Counted from the stretch's first letter, positions 36,454 through 46,919 are shown. The stretch is 64,000 bases of DNA from Amycolatopsis tolypomycina (GCF_900105945.1 NZ_FNSO01000004.1:1-64000); one strand, 5' to 3'. Made by a program: numbers and translations. The notes: a model not told the origin generated them from the sequence alone.

Positions 36454-38829
36454 CTACGTGGCGTCCGGGCGGGAAAGCAGCTCCCGCAGCGTCGCCAGCA
36501 GCTCCCGCCGGTCCGCCGCGCCCAGCTTCCCGCGGATCCGGGCCATGTGGTGCTCCACCGTCTTGCCCGAAATGAACAGCTTGCTGCCCGCCTGCTTGTA
36601 CGTCAGCCCCTCCACCACCAGGCGGGCCACCTCCAGCTCGCGCTCGCTCAGCGCCGCCAGGCCCGTGCCCGCCGCCGGTTCGGCCGATGTCCCTGGTTCG
36701 CGGCGGGCGGCCGTGCCCTGGAACTGGCGGGCCGCCTCCAGGAGCTGGACCATCGCCTTGCGGTCGGACGTGCGGATGGCCGCCTGGCCGGCCAGGCGGG
36801 CCGCGTCCCAGCGGAGGCCCAGGTCGTGCAGTTCGGCCGCCGCTGCCGTGATCGCGTCCGGGTCGAAACTGCCGCCCAGCACCGCCAGCCAGCCCTGGGC
36901 CGCCGTCGCCAGGGCTCGGGGGTGGCGGCCGCAGTGGGCGTGCGTTGTCAACGTCGCCAGGTGGGCCTTGGCCGCGTCCGCGTCCTCCAGCGTGATCGCC
37001 GCGTGCAGCTCGTGCCAGACCAGCGACACCGTCCACAGTGGAGGCTCGCCGAGGCGGGCCAGCAGCCCGTGGGCGCGCTCGAACTGGCCGGACAGCTTCG
37101 GGAACGCGCCCGTGCGCGCCGCGGCGATCGCCAGCTCGCCCAGTGGCAGCAGCGTGAACAGGTCCGTCTGCTGCCGCATCGACGCCTGGTACGCGCGGTT
37201 CCACGACCGCTGCAACCCGACGAGATCGCTCGCCCGGCGCGCCAGGCCGAGTTCCAGCGTCGCGAAGAACAGCTCGTCGCGGGCTTCCAGGGTCAGGCCC
37301 GCCACGGCGTCGCGGTGTTCCGCGGCCGTCGCCAGGTCGCCCGCCGTCATCGCCACCCAGCCCAGCAGCAACCGGTGCCGGACGGCCAGCAGGTCGCCGC
37401 CGATCCGGCCGGCCAGCGCCCGGCTCAGCACGGACTCCGCCAGCGCCAGCTCGCCCGTGTGCAGCGCGGCCAGTGCGGCCAGCGCGGCCGGGCTGTCCGG
37501 CAGCAGCGTCCCGCCCAGCGCGGGCTCCAGCATCGCGGCCGCGCCGAGCAGCGTGGACAACGTCTCCGTCGCGCAGCCGGACACCGAATCCACGATGCCG
37601 CGGGCCATCCGGGTCGCCGCGCCGGCGAACAGCGTCGGCGCGACGCCGGGGGTGGGGGAGTCGAGGAGACGGCGGGCGCCCTCGATGTCGCCCGTGCCGA
37701 CCAGGGCCGTCGCCGAGAACGCGTCCGTCCGGCCCGCCCAGTGGTACAGCTCGGCACTGCGGGCCAGCTCGCCGCGGTGCGCCAGCACCGTCGCCGCGAT
37801 TTCCGCCCCGGCCGCGCGGGTTTCCGCGTCGGCGGCGCCGAGCATCCCGTCGCCGAGGCGCAGCGCGGTGTCCAGATCACCCGACAACGCGGCCGCGCGG
37901 GCCCAGCCCGCCGTGACGGCGGGCGACCGGTCGCCCGCTTCGGCGGCCGCTTCGAACAACTGCGTCGCCAGGTGCGCGTCGGACGGCAGCGCTTCCGCCG
38001 CCGCGGCGGCGAAGGCGGCGGCCGCGGACGCGCCGGAACTGCCGGTGCCGAGCAGGGACCGGGCCAGGTCGAGCACCGGCAGGCCGTTCGCCAGCTGCAG
38101 CTCGACCAGCCGCTGCACCGTCGTCAGCCGGCGGGCGGGCGGCCCGAAGTCGCGGACGGCGGCCGCGGCGAGCGGCAGGAGCGTGTCGTCGGGCGCGAGG
38201 AGGCCGGTCGCCCGGGCTCGCTCGACGATGGCGGGCAGCTGGTCGGGGCCGCGGTCGAGCAGCGCGCACAGCAGGTCGAGGTTGCGCCCGGCGCCGGCTT
38301 CGGCCGCGATCAGGTAGCGGAGGACGTCGTCGTCGAGTTCGTCGAGCTCGGGCCGGAACTCCTCGAGCCTGCCGAGCAGGGCGCGCTCGGCCAGCCGCGG
38401 CACCCCGCCGCTGCGGGCGTGCAGCTCGGCCGCGGCCGCCGGGTCGGCGGGCGAGCCCGTCGCCGCGGACATCAGCCGCGCCACGTCTTCGACGCCGAGG
38501 GGGCCGAGCTGCAGCAACGTCCACCCGGGCGCCACCGCGGCCGGCCGGTGCGCGACGACGATCGGCCCGTCCGCGCCGGCGAGCAGCTCCTCGAGCTGGT
38601 CGGCACCGAGCCGATCGGCGTCATCGACCAGCACGGCTTCGACGCCGGCCGCGCGATACCGCCGGTCGAGCGCGGCGAGCAGCACGCTCTTCCCATAACC
38701 ACCGGGGGCGACGACGGCAAGCCGCAACGGAGCATCCGGCTCGGCGGCAACGCGGTCGAGCAGCTGCCGCGCCGCCGGGTGCACGGGGACGGCGTGCGAC
38801 GGGGGAGCCTGCGTGAGCAGTGTGTTCAA
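36454..38829 (-). CDS. iniR: IniR-like LuxR-family ATPase regulator
   Basis: 791 residues from a TTG start at 38,829 that overlaps the stop of the Hsp70-like gene (TTGA). An N-terminal ATPase module has the Walker A APGGYGKSVLLAAL and a Walker B-like AVLVDDADRL. The middle 550 residues are alpha-helical repeats rich in Ala/Leu, as in MalT-type (LAL) regulators. A C-terminal LuxR HTH reads LSERELEVARLVVEGLTYKQ, then GKTVEHHMARIRGKLGA. Gene order next to iniB, iniA and iniC fits the IniR regulator, which senses wall stress in mycobacteria. It probably acts at the region 40,047-40,307. Confidence 0.85.
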   Translation of the reverse strand: MNTLLTQAPPSHAVPVHPAARQLLDRVAAEPDAPLRLAVVAPGGYGKSVLLAALDRRYRAAGVEAVLVDDADRLGADQLEELLAGADGPIVVAHRPAAVAPGWTLLQLGPLGVEDVARLMSAATGSPADPAAAAELHARSGGVPRLAERALLGRLEEFRPELDELDDDVLRYLIAAEAGAGRNLDLLCALLDRGPDQLPAIVERARATGLLAPDDTLLPLAAAAVRDFGPPARRLTTVQRLVELQLANGLPVLDLARSLLGTGSSGASAAAAFAAAAAEALPSDAHLATQLFEAAAEAGDRSPAVTAGWARAAALSGDLDTALRLGDGMLGAADAETRAAGAEIAATVLAHRGELARSAELYHWAGRTDAFSATALVGTGDIEGARRLLDSPTPGVAPTLFAGAATRMARGIVDSVSGCATETLSTLLGAAAMLEPALGGTLLPDSPAALAALAALHTGELALAESVLSRALAGRIGGDLLAVRHRLLLGWVAMTAGDLATAAEHRDAVAGLTLEARDELFFATLELGLARRASDLVGLQRSWNRAYQASMRQQTDLFTLLPLGELAIAAARTGAFPKLSGQFERAHGLLARLGEPPLWTVSLVWHELHAAITLEDADAAKAHLATLTTHAHCGRHPRALATAAQGWLAVLGGSFDPDAITAAAAELHDLGLRWDAARLAGQAAIRTSDRKAMVQLLEAARQFQGTAARREPGTSAEPAAGTGLAALSERELEVARLVVEGLTYKQAGSKLFISGKTVEHHMARIRGKLGAADRRELLATLRELLSRPDAT

Positions 38830-40004
38830 CAGTGACCTTCACCGGAGGGGGTGCAGTGGGTGGGGGTGTCGACTGGGGTGGGGGTGTCAGCCGAGGTGGG
38901 GGCGAGAGCTGGGGTGGGGGTGGGGGCCGGGCTGGTGCCCGGTCCGGCGGTGGCTTCGCGGGCCGTGACGGTGATCACCACGCCCGAGACCGCCGCGGCC
39001 AGTACCAAAACCGCCGCGGCCAGCGGGCGCCGTCGGCGGAACATGCTCAGGGGGCCTGTGCGCTCCGGTAGCTCGAACGGTGTGATCTCGACCGGGGGGC
39101 GGGGTGGCCGCTCGCCGAGCTCACCGAGGGTGTCCACCTTGGGGAGCAACGTGGTCTCGACCGCCGGGGGCTCCTGCGGTGTCCCGCGGTGGTCCGCGCG
39201 GAGCGTTGCGAGGGTGGCCGCGCCGAGGGCGGCCGCTGCCGGTGGAACCGGTCCCGCGAACATCGGGCACGGTGGGCGGGCCGGCAGGGCGTGCGGGGGG
39301 ACGTCGCCGCAGAACACCACGCCCGCCAAGCCCTTGGGGGACGTCGATGCCGCGCCCGCGAGGGCGAAGAGCGTGCTCAGGGCCGCGGCCGGGGCCACGC
39401 CCTCCGCGCTCTGGCCGAGCTGCCAGCCGCCGGCGCCGGTTGCTGTTGCCAGTGTCACGTTCACGCCGTCGTTGCCGAACTCGCAGACTCCGGCGACCTG
39501 GTCGCCGGGGCCGGGGAGCGGCAGGTGTGCGCCCAGGGCCGCGATCGAGCCCGGGACCAGCGTCACCGCGGTGAACCCGGCTTCCGCGAGCGCCCGGCGC
39601 AGCACGTCACGGCGGTAGCCGCCCCAGTCGCCGGGGTGGGTGAGGACCAAGTGGTGCGGGGGGCCGCCGAACAGGTTCGCGGCGTGCTCGGCGATGCCTT
39701 CGACGAGCACCGTCGTCAGCGTCTCCGGCGGGAACGGCTCCCCTTCGACGAGCATCGGGACGTCGTCGCCGATCCGCCGGTGGAAGCCGGTGAGCAGGCG
39801 GGACGGGACCTGGGCGCCCGCCTGGGCGGCCGCGTCGCCCGTGAGCAGGTACCCCTCGTCGTCGAGGAACAGCGCGGACGCCGCGGCGGGGGATCGCTCA
39901 CCCAGCCAGAGGGGTTCGGGTTCGCCCCAGCCGGGGCCCTGGCGGTGGCAGGTGGCGGCGTGGGTCCGGCCCTGGGCCACATCGATCCCGAGGACGTAGG
40001 GCAA
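38826..40004 (-). CDS. Hsp70/actin-fold ATPase-like membrane protein of the ini locus
   Basis: 392 residues from a TTG at 40,004, chosen for the AGGAGG 9 nt upstream. The N-terminal domain begins with the actin-fold phosphate loop (VLGIDVAQGRTHAATC) and continues as a shortened Hsp70-like nucleotide domain. A single membrane segment lies near residues 325-345, after a basic stretch (FRRRRP), and a Pro/Thr-rich tail of 45 residues points outside. It is thus a membrane-bound Hsp70-like protein, common next to IniR in actinobacteria. Coupled to the regulator gene (TTGA). Confidence 0.75.
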   Translation of the reverse strand: MPYVLGIDVAQGRTHAATCHRQGPGWGEPEPLWLGERSPAAASALFLDDEGYLLTGDAAAQAGAQVPSRLLTGFHRRIGDDVPMLVEGEPFPPETLTTVLVEGIAEHAANLFGGPPHHLVLTHPGDWGGYRRDVLRRALAEAGFTAVTLVPGSIAALGAHLPLPGPGDQVAGVCEFGNDGVNVTLATATGAGGWQLGQSAEGVAPAAALSTLFALAGAASTSPKGLAGVVFCGDVPPHALPARPPCPMFAGPVPPAAAALGAATLATLRADHRGTPQEPPAVETTLLPKVDTLGELGERPPRPPVEITPFELPERTGPLSMFRRRRPLAAAVLVLAAAVSGVVITVTAREATAGPGTSPAPTPTPALAPTSADTPTPVDTPTHCTPSGEGHC

Positions 40005-40046
40005 CGGCGCTTTCCTCCTCACCTCGTGGCGGCCGAACGGGGGCAC

Positions 40047-40307
40047 GAAATCCCCCTAGGGTTCGGGGCATCCTCACCCAAACGGGTTAGTCAGGCAAGG
40101 GTCTGGAGGGATTTAACCCAACTGTGCGCGTCTCGGATGAGCCCCTAACTCCCTAACGATGACATATCGATCCCCTATCGGCTGACCGGACTGCGACTCG
40201 GAGTGATCCCCGATGTGCGCTGGGGGACGGTCTCCCTACCTTGATGACGGAGCGGCGGTCCCTGCGGTCGCTGCTGTCCCCCGAACCACCGGACCAGGAG
40301 AAACTCC
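40047..40307. promoter_or_regulatory. iniR/iniB divergent promoter region with repeated CCCTAAC elements
   Basis: CCCTAAC occurs at 40,143 and 40,151, and CCCTATC at 40,173, i.e. spaced 8 and 22 bp. GGGTTA (40,084) and TAACCC (40,114) form an inverted pair. A -10-like TACCTT is at 40,236 with a poor -35 (tgtgcg), so activation is expected. iniB then has AGGAG 7 nt before its ATG. The repeats are candidates for the IniR binding site. Confidence 0.5.
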
Positions 40308-41315
40308 ATGGAATCCGTGCAGACCTTGCACGACTTCGCCCTGAACCTGCTCAACGACCCGACCGCGCTCGCGGCCTTCGGGACGGACCCGCAGGGCGCC
40401 CTCGCTGCCGCCGGTCTCGGTGACGTCAGCGCCGCCGACGTGCACGAGGTCCTGCCGCTGGTGCTCGACTACGTGCCGGTCGACAGCCTCCCGGCCGTGG
40501 GCGGCCTCCCCGCCGTCGGCGACCTGACCAACATCGGCACCGACGCCACCGGCATCCAGGGTGCGATCGACCAGCTCACCGCCCTCACCGCGGGCCTCGG
40601 CCTGCCGGCCACCCCGGCCCTGCCGGGCGTGGGCGACCTGGGCGTCGGCGAGCTGCCGGGCGTCGGCGGCCTCGGCCTGCCCGCCGTCCCGGGCGTCGGC
40701 TCGCTGCCGGCCGTGAACGACCTCACCACCACCGCCGCCGGCGTGACCGCGCTGGCCGGCGACCCGACCGGTGCCTTCGGTGCCGCGGGCGACCTCGGCT
40801 CGAGCCTGGACGCGGTCCAGGTGGCCGGCAACCTCGTGTACTCGGTCACCGACGTCGACCACAGCGCTGCCGTCGGCGCCGTCGGCGAGGTCAGCCACCT
40901 CGGCGAGAGCGTGCTGGGCGACGCCACCTACAACGCGACCACCCCGGTCTACGAGGCCACCTCGCACGTCGGCGACGTCAGCGGTGACCTGACCCACACC
41001 GTCAACTCGGTCGTGGGCAACGTCGGCGACTTCTCCGGCATCCTCAAGGGCGCGGGCGACGTCGACGTCAAGCACGTCACCGGCGAGGTCGCGGGCGCCG
41101 TCCACGGTCTGGGTGACGTCACCAACACGGTGACCTCCGCCGCGGGCATCAGCGCCGACCACAACGTCGTCGGCCAGGTCGGCGAGCTGGCCTCCGGCAA
41201 CGGCTCGGCCGTCCACGACGTGGTTTCCGACGTGTCGGACATCAGCCACAACGCGCTGGGCAACCTGCACCTCGGCGACATCGCGTCGAACAACGACATC
41301 CACATCGGGCACTGA
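40308..41315 (+). CDS. iniB: IniB N-terminal domain-containing protein
   Basis: 335 residues from the ATG at 40,308. The first 45 residues are the IniB N-terminal domain (TLHDFALNLLNDPTALAAFG, then DPQGALAAAGLGDVSAADV). The rest is a low-complexity, Gly/Val/Leu/Asp-rich region with repeats such as LPGVGDLGVGELPGVGGLGL, then a segment rich in HxxGDVxxxL-type units. No signal peptide. In mycobacteria iniB heads the isoniazid-induced iniBAC operon; the molecular role is unknown, perhaps a scaffold for the dynamin-like IniA/IniC. A strong hairpin follows it. Confidence 0.9.
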   Translation: MESVQTLHDFALNLLNDPTALAAFGTDPQGALAAAGLGDVSAADVHEVLPLVLDYVPVDSLPAVGGLPAVGDLTNIGTDATGIQGAIDQLTALTAGLGLPATPALPGVGDLGVGELPGVGGLGLPAVPGVGSLPAVNDLTTTAAGVTALAGDPTGAFGAAGDLGSSLDAVQVAGNLVYSVTDVDHSAAVGAVGEVSHLGESVLGDATYNATTPVYEATSHVGDVSGDLTHTVNSVVGNVGDFSGILKGAGDVDVKHVTGEVAGAVHGLGDVTNTVTSAAGISADHNVVGQVGELASGNGSAVHDVVSDVSDISHNALGNLHLGDIASNNDIHIGH

Positions 41316-41332
41316 GCCCCGAACCGGTCACC

Positions 41333-41375
41333 GGTGCCCGTCCCGCGGTCTGGGTGCAGCCGCGGGACGGGCACC
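41333..41375 (+). terminator. hairpin between iniB and iniA (partial terminator)
   Basis: A perfect 16-bp stem (ggtgcccgtcccgcgg and its complement) with an 11-nt loop lies 18 nt after the iniB stop. There is no T-run. It may reduce read-through so that iniB is expressed above iniA and iniC, or protect the iniB mRNA end. Confidence 0.6.
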
Positions 41376-41416
41376 CGGTGTGCGTACGGGGAGTGAACCG
41401 GGGACACTCGACCATC

Positions 41417-43198
41417 GTGACCGCACCGGCTTGGCTCGAAGTGCTCAACGAGACGCTGGACGCGTGCCGCACGCACGGCCGCGCCGATCTCGCCGAGCGC
41501 CTGCGCAGACGCCGGGACGCCCCGGCCGGGCAGACCCGGCTCGGCGTGCTCGGCTTTCCCAAACAGGGCAAGGGCTACCTGCTCAACGCCGTGCTGAACG
41601 CGCCGGTGTGCGCGGTCGGCGACGCCGCGACGCCCGCCGTGCCCACGGAAATCGCCTACTCCGCCGAACCCGCCGCGACGCTGGTCGGCCGGTCCCGCGA
41701 ACGGATCCCGGTCGCGGTCGAACGGCTCACCGGCGAACTCGGCGCCCGGCCCGCCGGCACGCTCAGCCGTGTCGAGGTCGGCGTGCCGCGCGAACTCCTT
41801 TCCGCCGGCCTGGTGCTGGTCGACACCCCGCCCGTCGGTGACCCGCGGTCACCGCGCACGGCGGCCGCGCTCGACCTGCTCGCCGAAGCCGACGCGGTGA
41901 TCCTCGTCTCCGACGCCACCGATCCGCTGAGCCCCGCCGAACTCGCGCTCGCGCGGCACGTGCGCACCTGGTGCCCGCACGTCGTGCTGGCGCTCACGAA
42001 GATCGACGCCTGTCCGGGGTGGCGCGCGGTCGCCGAACGCGACCGGGCCATGCTCGCCGAGGCCGGGATCGACGCGCCCGTGCTGCCCGTTTCGGCCGTG
42101 GTGCGCCAAGCCGCCGCGAAGACCGGTGACGCGGAACTCAACGCCCGCTCGGGTTTCCCGGAGCTGCTGGGCTGGATCGCCGAGCAGGCCGCGCGGCCGC
42201 CCGAGCAGTCCCGCGCGCTGCTCGCCGCCGTGGGCGTGCGCGCGGCCGCCGCCGAACTGGTGGAGTCCCTGCGCGACCGCGTCGACGCCGTCGGCCAGGA
42301 CGCCGGGCTCGGGCAGGCCGCGCTGCTGCAGCGGGCGCAGCGCCGCGCCGACGACCTGCGCCGGCAGAACACCCGGTGGCAGAACCTGCTTTCCGACGAG
42401 ATCACCGACCTGCTGTCCGACGCCGAGTACGACCTGCGCGAGCGGACCCGCAAGATCGTCACCACGATCGACCGGACCTTCGACGAGGGCGATCCGGCGA
42501 AGGTGTGGGACGAATTCGCGCCGTGGCTGGACAATGCGCTCGCCGAGGCCGTCGACACCAACTACACGTGGCTGGCCGACCGGGCCGAATGGATCGCGCA
42601 GGCGGTCGCGGCGTGCTTCGGCGCCCAGTACGACCACGCGCTGCCCGACCTCCGGCTCGACGGCTCGGGCGTGGAGCACCTCGACGACGTCGGGCGGCCG
42701 AAGATCGAGAAGTTCAAGATCGGCCAGCAGGCCTTCACCGGTCTGCGCGGCTCCTACGGCGGGGTGCTGATGTTCGGCCTGGTCACCAGCCTCGCCGGGC
42801 TGCCGCTGATCAACCCGGTTTCGCTCGGCGCCGGCGCGGCCTTCGCCGCGAAGACGATCAAGGACGAAGGCGGGATGCGGCTGCAGCGGCGCCAGGCCGT
42901 CGCCAAGCAGGCGGCGCAGCGGCACGTCGACGACGTCTTCCTGCGGTTCAGCAAGGACTGCCGCGACGCCATCCGCGTTGTCCAGCGGCGGCTGCGCGAC
43001 CACTTCACCGGGCTGGCCGAAGAACTCGCCGACGAGCTGACGCGCGAACGCGAGACGATCATGGCAGGCACCGCCGAGCGGGAACGGCGGACCGGGCACA
43101 TCCGCCGCGAGATCGACCGGCTCGCCGGGCTGCACCAGCGCGCGGGCGAGCTCGGCACGATCGCCGGACGGCAGCAGCGGCGGGAGCTTTCGGCGTGA
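41417..43198 (+). CDS. iniA: dynamin-like GTPase IniA
   Basis: 593 residues from the GTG at 41,417, with GACACT 8 nt upstream. The G domain has the P-loop GFPKQGKGYLLNAV (residues 46-59), where the usual Ser/Thr after GK is Gly53, DTPPVGD as G3, and TKID as G4. After residue 300 come long helices and a hydrophobic patch (VTSLAGLPLINPVSLGAGA) like the membrane-dipping paddle of mycobacterial IniA. IniA remodels membranes and protects against wall-active drugs. Overlaps iniC by GTGA. The P-loop change may reduce nucleotide binding. Confidence 0.88.
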   Translation: MTAPAWLEVLNETLDACRTHGRADLAERLRRRRDAPAGQTRLGVLGFPKQGKGYLLNAVLNAPVCAVGDAATPAVPTEIAYSAEPAATLVGRSRERIPVAVERLTGELGARPAGTLSRVEVGVPRELLSAGLVLVDTPPVGDPRSPRTAAALDLLAEADAVILVSDATDPLSPAELALARHVRTWCPHVVLALTKIDACPGWRAVAERDRAMLAEAGIDAPVLPVSAVVRQAAAKTGDAELNARSGFPELLGWIAEQAARPPEQSRALLAAVGVRAAAAELVESLRDRVDAVGQDAGLGQAALLQRAQRRADDLRRQNTRWQNLLSDEITDLLSDAEYDLRERTRKIVTTIDRTFDEGDPAKVWDEFAPWLDNALAEAVDTNYTWLADRAEWIAQAVAACFGAQYDHALPDLRLDGSGVEHLDDVGRPKIEKFKIGQQAFTGLRGSYGGVLMFGLVTSLAGLPLINPVSLGAGAAFAAKTIKDEGGMRLQRRQAVAKQAAQRHVDDVFLRFSKDCRDAIRVVQRRLRDHFTGLAEELADELTRERETIMAGTAERERRTGHIRREIDRLAGLHQRAGELGTIAGRQQRRELSA

Positions 43199-44397
43199 CC
43201 CAGGACGTCCGCGACCTGCTGCACGCCGCGGCCGGGCTCTACCGGGACGACCCGCGGGCGTCGGCGCTGCTGCACGACTGCCTCGATCGGCTGGCACAGC
43301 CGCTGCGCGTCGCGTTCACGGGCGCGCCCTCGTCGGGGAAGACAACGCTCGCCGCCGCGCTGGGCGAGTGGCCGACGCGGGCCCTGCGCGACCTCGTGCT
43401 GCTGGACGACCCCGGCCCGGGCGACGACGTCCCGGACGCGACGGTCCGGCTGGTCCGCCACCTCGAGCCGGACGAGCTCGCGGCTGCGCACCCGCCGGGC
43501 GGCTCGCCGTTCGCGCGGCAGAGCGCGGTGAACTCGGTGCTGGTGCTGTCGCGGGCCGACGAGGTCGGCGCGGGCCGGATCGACGCGCTGCTCACCGCGA
43601 AGCAGCTCGCGCGGCGGGCGTGGCGGGAAGACCCGCTGTGCACCGGGTTCCTGGGGGTGATCGCCGTGGCCGGGCAGCTCGCCTACGGCGGCCGGTCGCT
43701 GCGCGACGACGAATTCGACCTCCTCGCCGCGTTCGCCGCGGTGCCGCGCGAGGAACTGGAACGGCACGTCCTGTCGGTGGACTCGTTCACCGATCCGGCG
43801 TTCCCGGGCCCGATCCCGGTCGAGACGCGGCGGTCGCTGGTGGTGCGGTTCGGGTTGTTCGGCGTCCGGCTGGCGCTCACGCTGATCCGCACCGGCTGCG
43901 ACGACCGCGTCAAGCTCTCGGCGGAACTGGTGCGCCGCAGCGGTTTGGGCGAGCTGCGCGACACACTGGCCGGGTGTTTCGTGGCGCGCGCCGAGGCTTT
44001 GCGGGCGCGGACCGCGATCATCCGGCTGGAAGCCCTGCTGGCGGCCCAGCCCCGCCCGGGCGGCGACCGGCTGGTGTCCCGGGTGGAGCGCTTCGCCGCG
44101 GCCGCGCACGACTTCCGCGAGCTGCGGCTGATCGCCGACATCCGCGGCGGCCGCACGGCCCTGTCCGGCGAGCCCGCCGAGGAAGCCGTCCGGTTGCTGG
44201 GCGCGCAGGGCACGGCCCCGGCCGACCGGCTCGGCCTCGACCCGGAAGCCGACCCGAACGAGATCTACGACGCCGGCCTGGACGCGTTGCGGCGCTGGCG
44301 GCACGAGGCCGAGCGCTCGGACCGCCCGCACGCCGAGCGGACGGCGGCCCACGTGGTCGTGCGCTCGACCGAGGGCCTGCTCTCCCTGTTCGCCTGA
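43195..44397 (+). CDS. iniC: dynamin-like GTPase IniC
   Basis: 400 residues from the GTG at 43,195, overlapping the iniA stop. The P-loop GAPSSGKTT (43-51) is intact. The G3 element is LLDDPGPGDDVPD and G4 is probably LSRADEVG. It is shorter than IniA and lacks the hydrophobic patch, as IniC does in mycobacteria. The C-terminal half is helical and Arg/Glu-rich. With IniA it probably forms a paired membrane-remodelling GTPase. Confidence 0.85.
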   Translation: MTQDVRDLLHAAAGLYRDDPRASALLHDCLDRLAQPLRVAFTGAPSSGKTTLAAALGEWPTRALRDLVLLDDPGPGDDVPDATVRLVRHLEPDELAAAHPPGGSPFARQSAVNSVLVLSRADEVGAGRIDALLTAKQLARRAWREDPLCTGFLGVIAVAGQLAYGGRSLRDDEFDLLAAFAAVPREELERHVLSVDSFTDPAFPGPIPVETRRSLVVRFGLFGVRLALTLIRTGCDDRVKLSAELVRRSGLGELRDTLAGCFVARAEALRARTAIIRLEALLAAQPRPGGDRLVSRVERFAAAAHDFRELRLIADIRGGRTALSGEPAEEAVRLLGAQGTAPADRLGLDPEADPNEIYDAGLDALRRWRHEAERSDRPHAERTAAHVVVRSTEGLLSLFA

Positions 44398-44414
44398 CCG
44401 GGCCGAGAACGCCA

Positions 44415-44459
44415 TGAACGACTCTTTCGTGACGTCCGATGTCAGGAAAGAGTCGTTCA
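44415..44459. repeat. palindromic intergenic element / terminator
   Basis: TGAACGACTCTTTC at one end pairs perfectly with GAAAGAGTCGTTCA at the other, with an inner TGAC/GTCA pair and a 7-nt loop. It follows the iniC stop by 17 nt, so it can end the operon. The sequence type (GACTCTTTC palindrome) resembles a dispersed repeat family I associate with Amycolatopsis genomes. Confidence 0.75.
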
Positions 44460-44520
44460 CTGCATTCGCCGCCGGTGCGTGAGCTGCCGTCGAGCATTGA
44501 CGCCTTCCAGGCCGCGGCGC

Positions 44521-44540
44521 ACCATAGACCGGTCTATGGT
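44521..44540. promoter_or_regulatory. perfect 20-bp palindrome, operator of the acyl-CoA synthetase operon
   Basis: ACCATAGACCGGTCTATGGT is a perfect palindrome ending 26 nt before the ATG at 44,567. The operon ends with a TetR gene, so autoregulation through this site is likely. Confidence 0.8.
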
Positions 44541-44566
44541 CCAGTGCCGGCCCGAGGGGAACTCCC

Positions 44567-46119
<1,553 letters not shown>

Positions 46120-46120
<1 letters not shown>

Positions 46121-46632
46121 TGGCCTCGCGCCGCGAGTACTTCGACGCTGCGCTGAAAGTACTGGCGGAGCACGGGTTCACGGGCCTGACCGTCGGTGCG
46201 CTGTGCCGTGAGCTGGGTGTCACGAGCGGGTCGTTCTACCACCACTTCGGGAGCTGGCCCGGGTTCGTGGCGCAGCTGCTGGCGCACTGGGAGAGCCGGC
46301 AGCCGCTCAGCCCGCCCGCGGACTTCGCCGTGCTGATGGACCGCACGCTCGGGCTGCCGCACGAGGCCGAGGCCGCCATCCGCGCGTGGGCGAGGAACGA
46401 CGAAACCGTGCGCGCGGTCCAGCAGCGCGTCGACGACGCCCGGCTGCGGACGGTCGGCAAGGCGGTCGAAGGCATCGTCGGCGACCGCGCGCTGGCCCGG
46501 ACGCTGACGTCGCTCGGCCTGGCGGTGCTGGTGGGGCACCAGCAGCTGGCGCCGGCGGGGCGGCACGGCGAGCTGACGGAGCTGCTCGCGGAGTACACCC
46601 GGCTGGTGCACTCCCGGGCGAGCGGCGGTTAG
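46120..46632 (+). CDS. TetR-family regulator
   Basis: 170 residues. An N-terminal TetR HTH: FDAALKVLAEHGFTGLTVGA, then LGVTSGSFYHHFGSWPGFV. The ligand domain is short and has no family name. Start overlaps the stop of the acyl-CoA synthetase. It probably represses its own operon through 44,521-44,540. Its stop overlaps that of the convergent small gene. Confidence 0.9.
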
Positions 46633-46919
46633 AGCTGGGCTTCGATGGCGTTCACCAGCTGCATCAGGGAGGCCCCTTCGGACGGCGCCGAGTGCCGGAC
46701 CAGGTCCACGGCCGGGTAGAACCCGATGTGGCCGAGGTCGGGCGAGCCCTGGGCGATGGCGCGCGCGAACTCCCGTTCGGCGGTGGCCCGCTCGGCGGTG
46801 GCCAGCCGGGTGACGGCCCGCCACACGGCGACCGCGCAGCTGAGCGGCTCGACGGGCATGAGCGGTTCGAGTTCGGTGCCGGGAGCCAGGTGCTGCGCTG
46901 CCGATTCGATGCGGTTCAT
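46629..46919 (-). CDS. small conserved protein of unknown function
   Basis: 96 residues from the ATG at 46,919, with AAGGTGG upstream. Mainly helical and acidic, no membrane segment and no cysteine apart from one in LSCAVAVW. Motifs are IESAAQHLAPG and FARAIAQGSPDLGHIGFYP. No family recognised. Convergent with the TetR gene, with overlapping stops. Confidence 0.65.
   Translation of the reverse strand: MNRIESAAQHLAPGTELEPLMPVEPLSCAVAVWRAVTRLATAERATAEREFARAIAQGSPDLGHIGFYPAVDLVRHSAPSEGASLMQLVNAIEAQL

Noticed and set aside
36454..38829. Pathway-specific LAL activator of an antibiotic cluster
   Set aside because: The neighbours are the Hsp70-like gene and iniBAC, which fits IniR; there is no biosynthetic gene cluster.
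40241..40423. A 60-codon frame overlapping the start of iniB
   Set aside because: It begins directly at the -10 region and overlaps iniB out of frame with poor codon bias.
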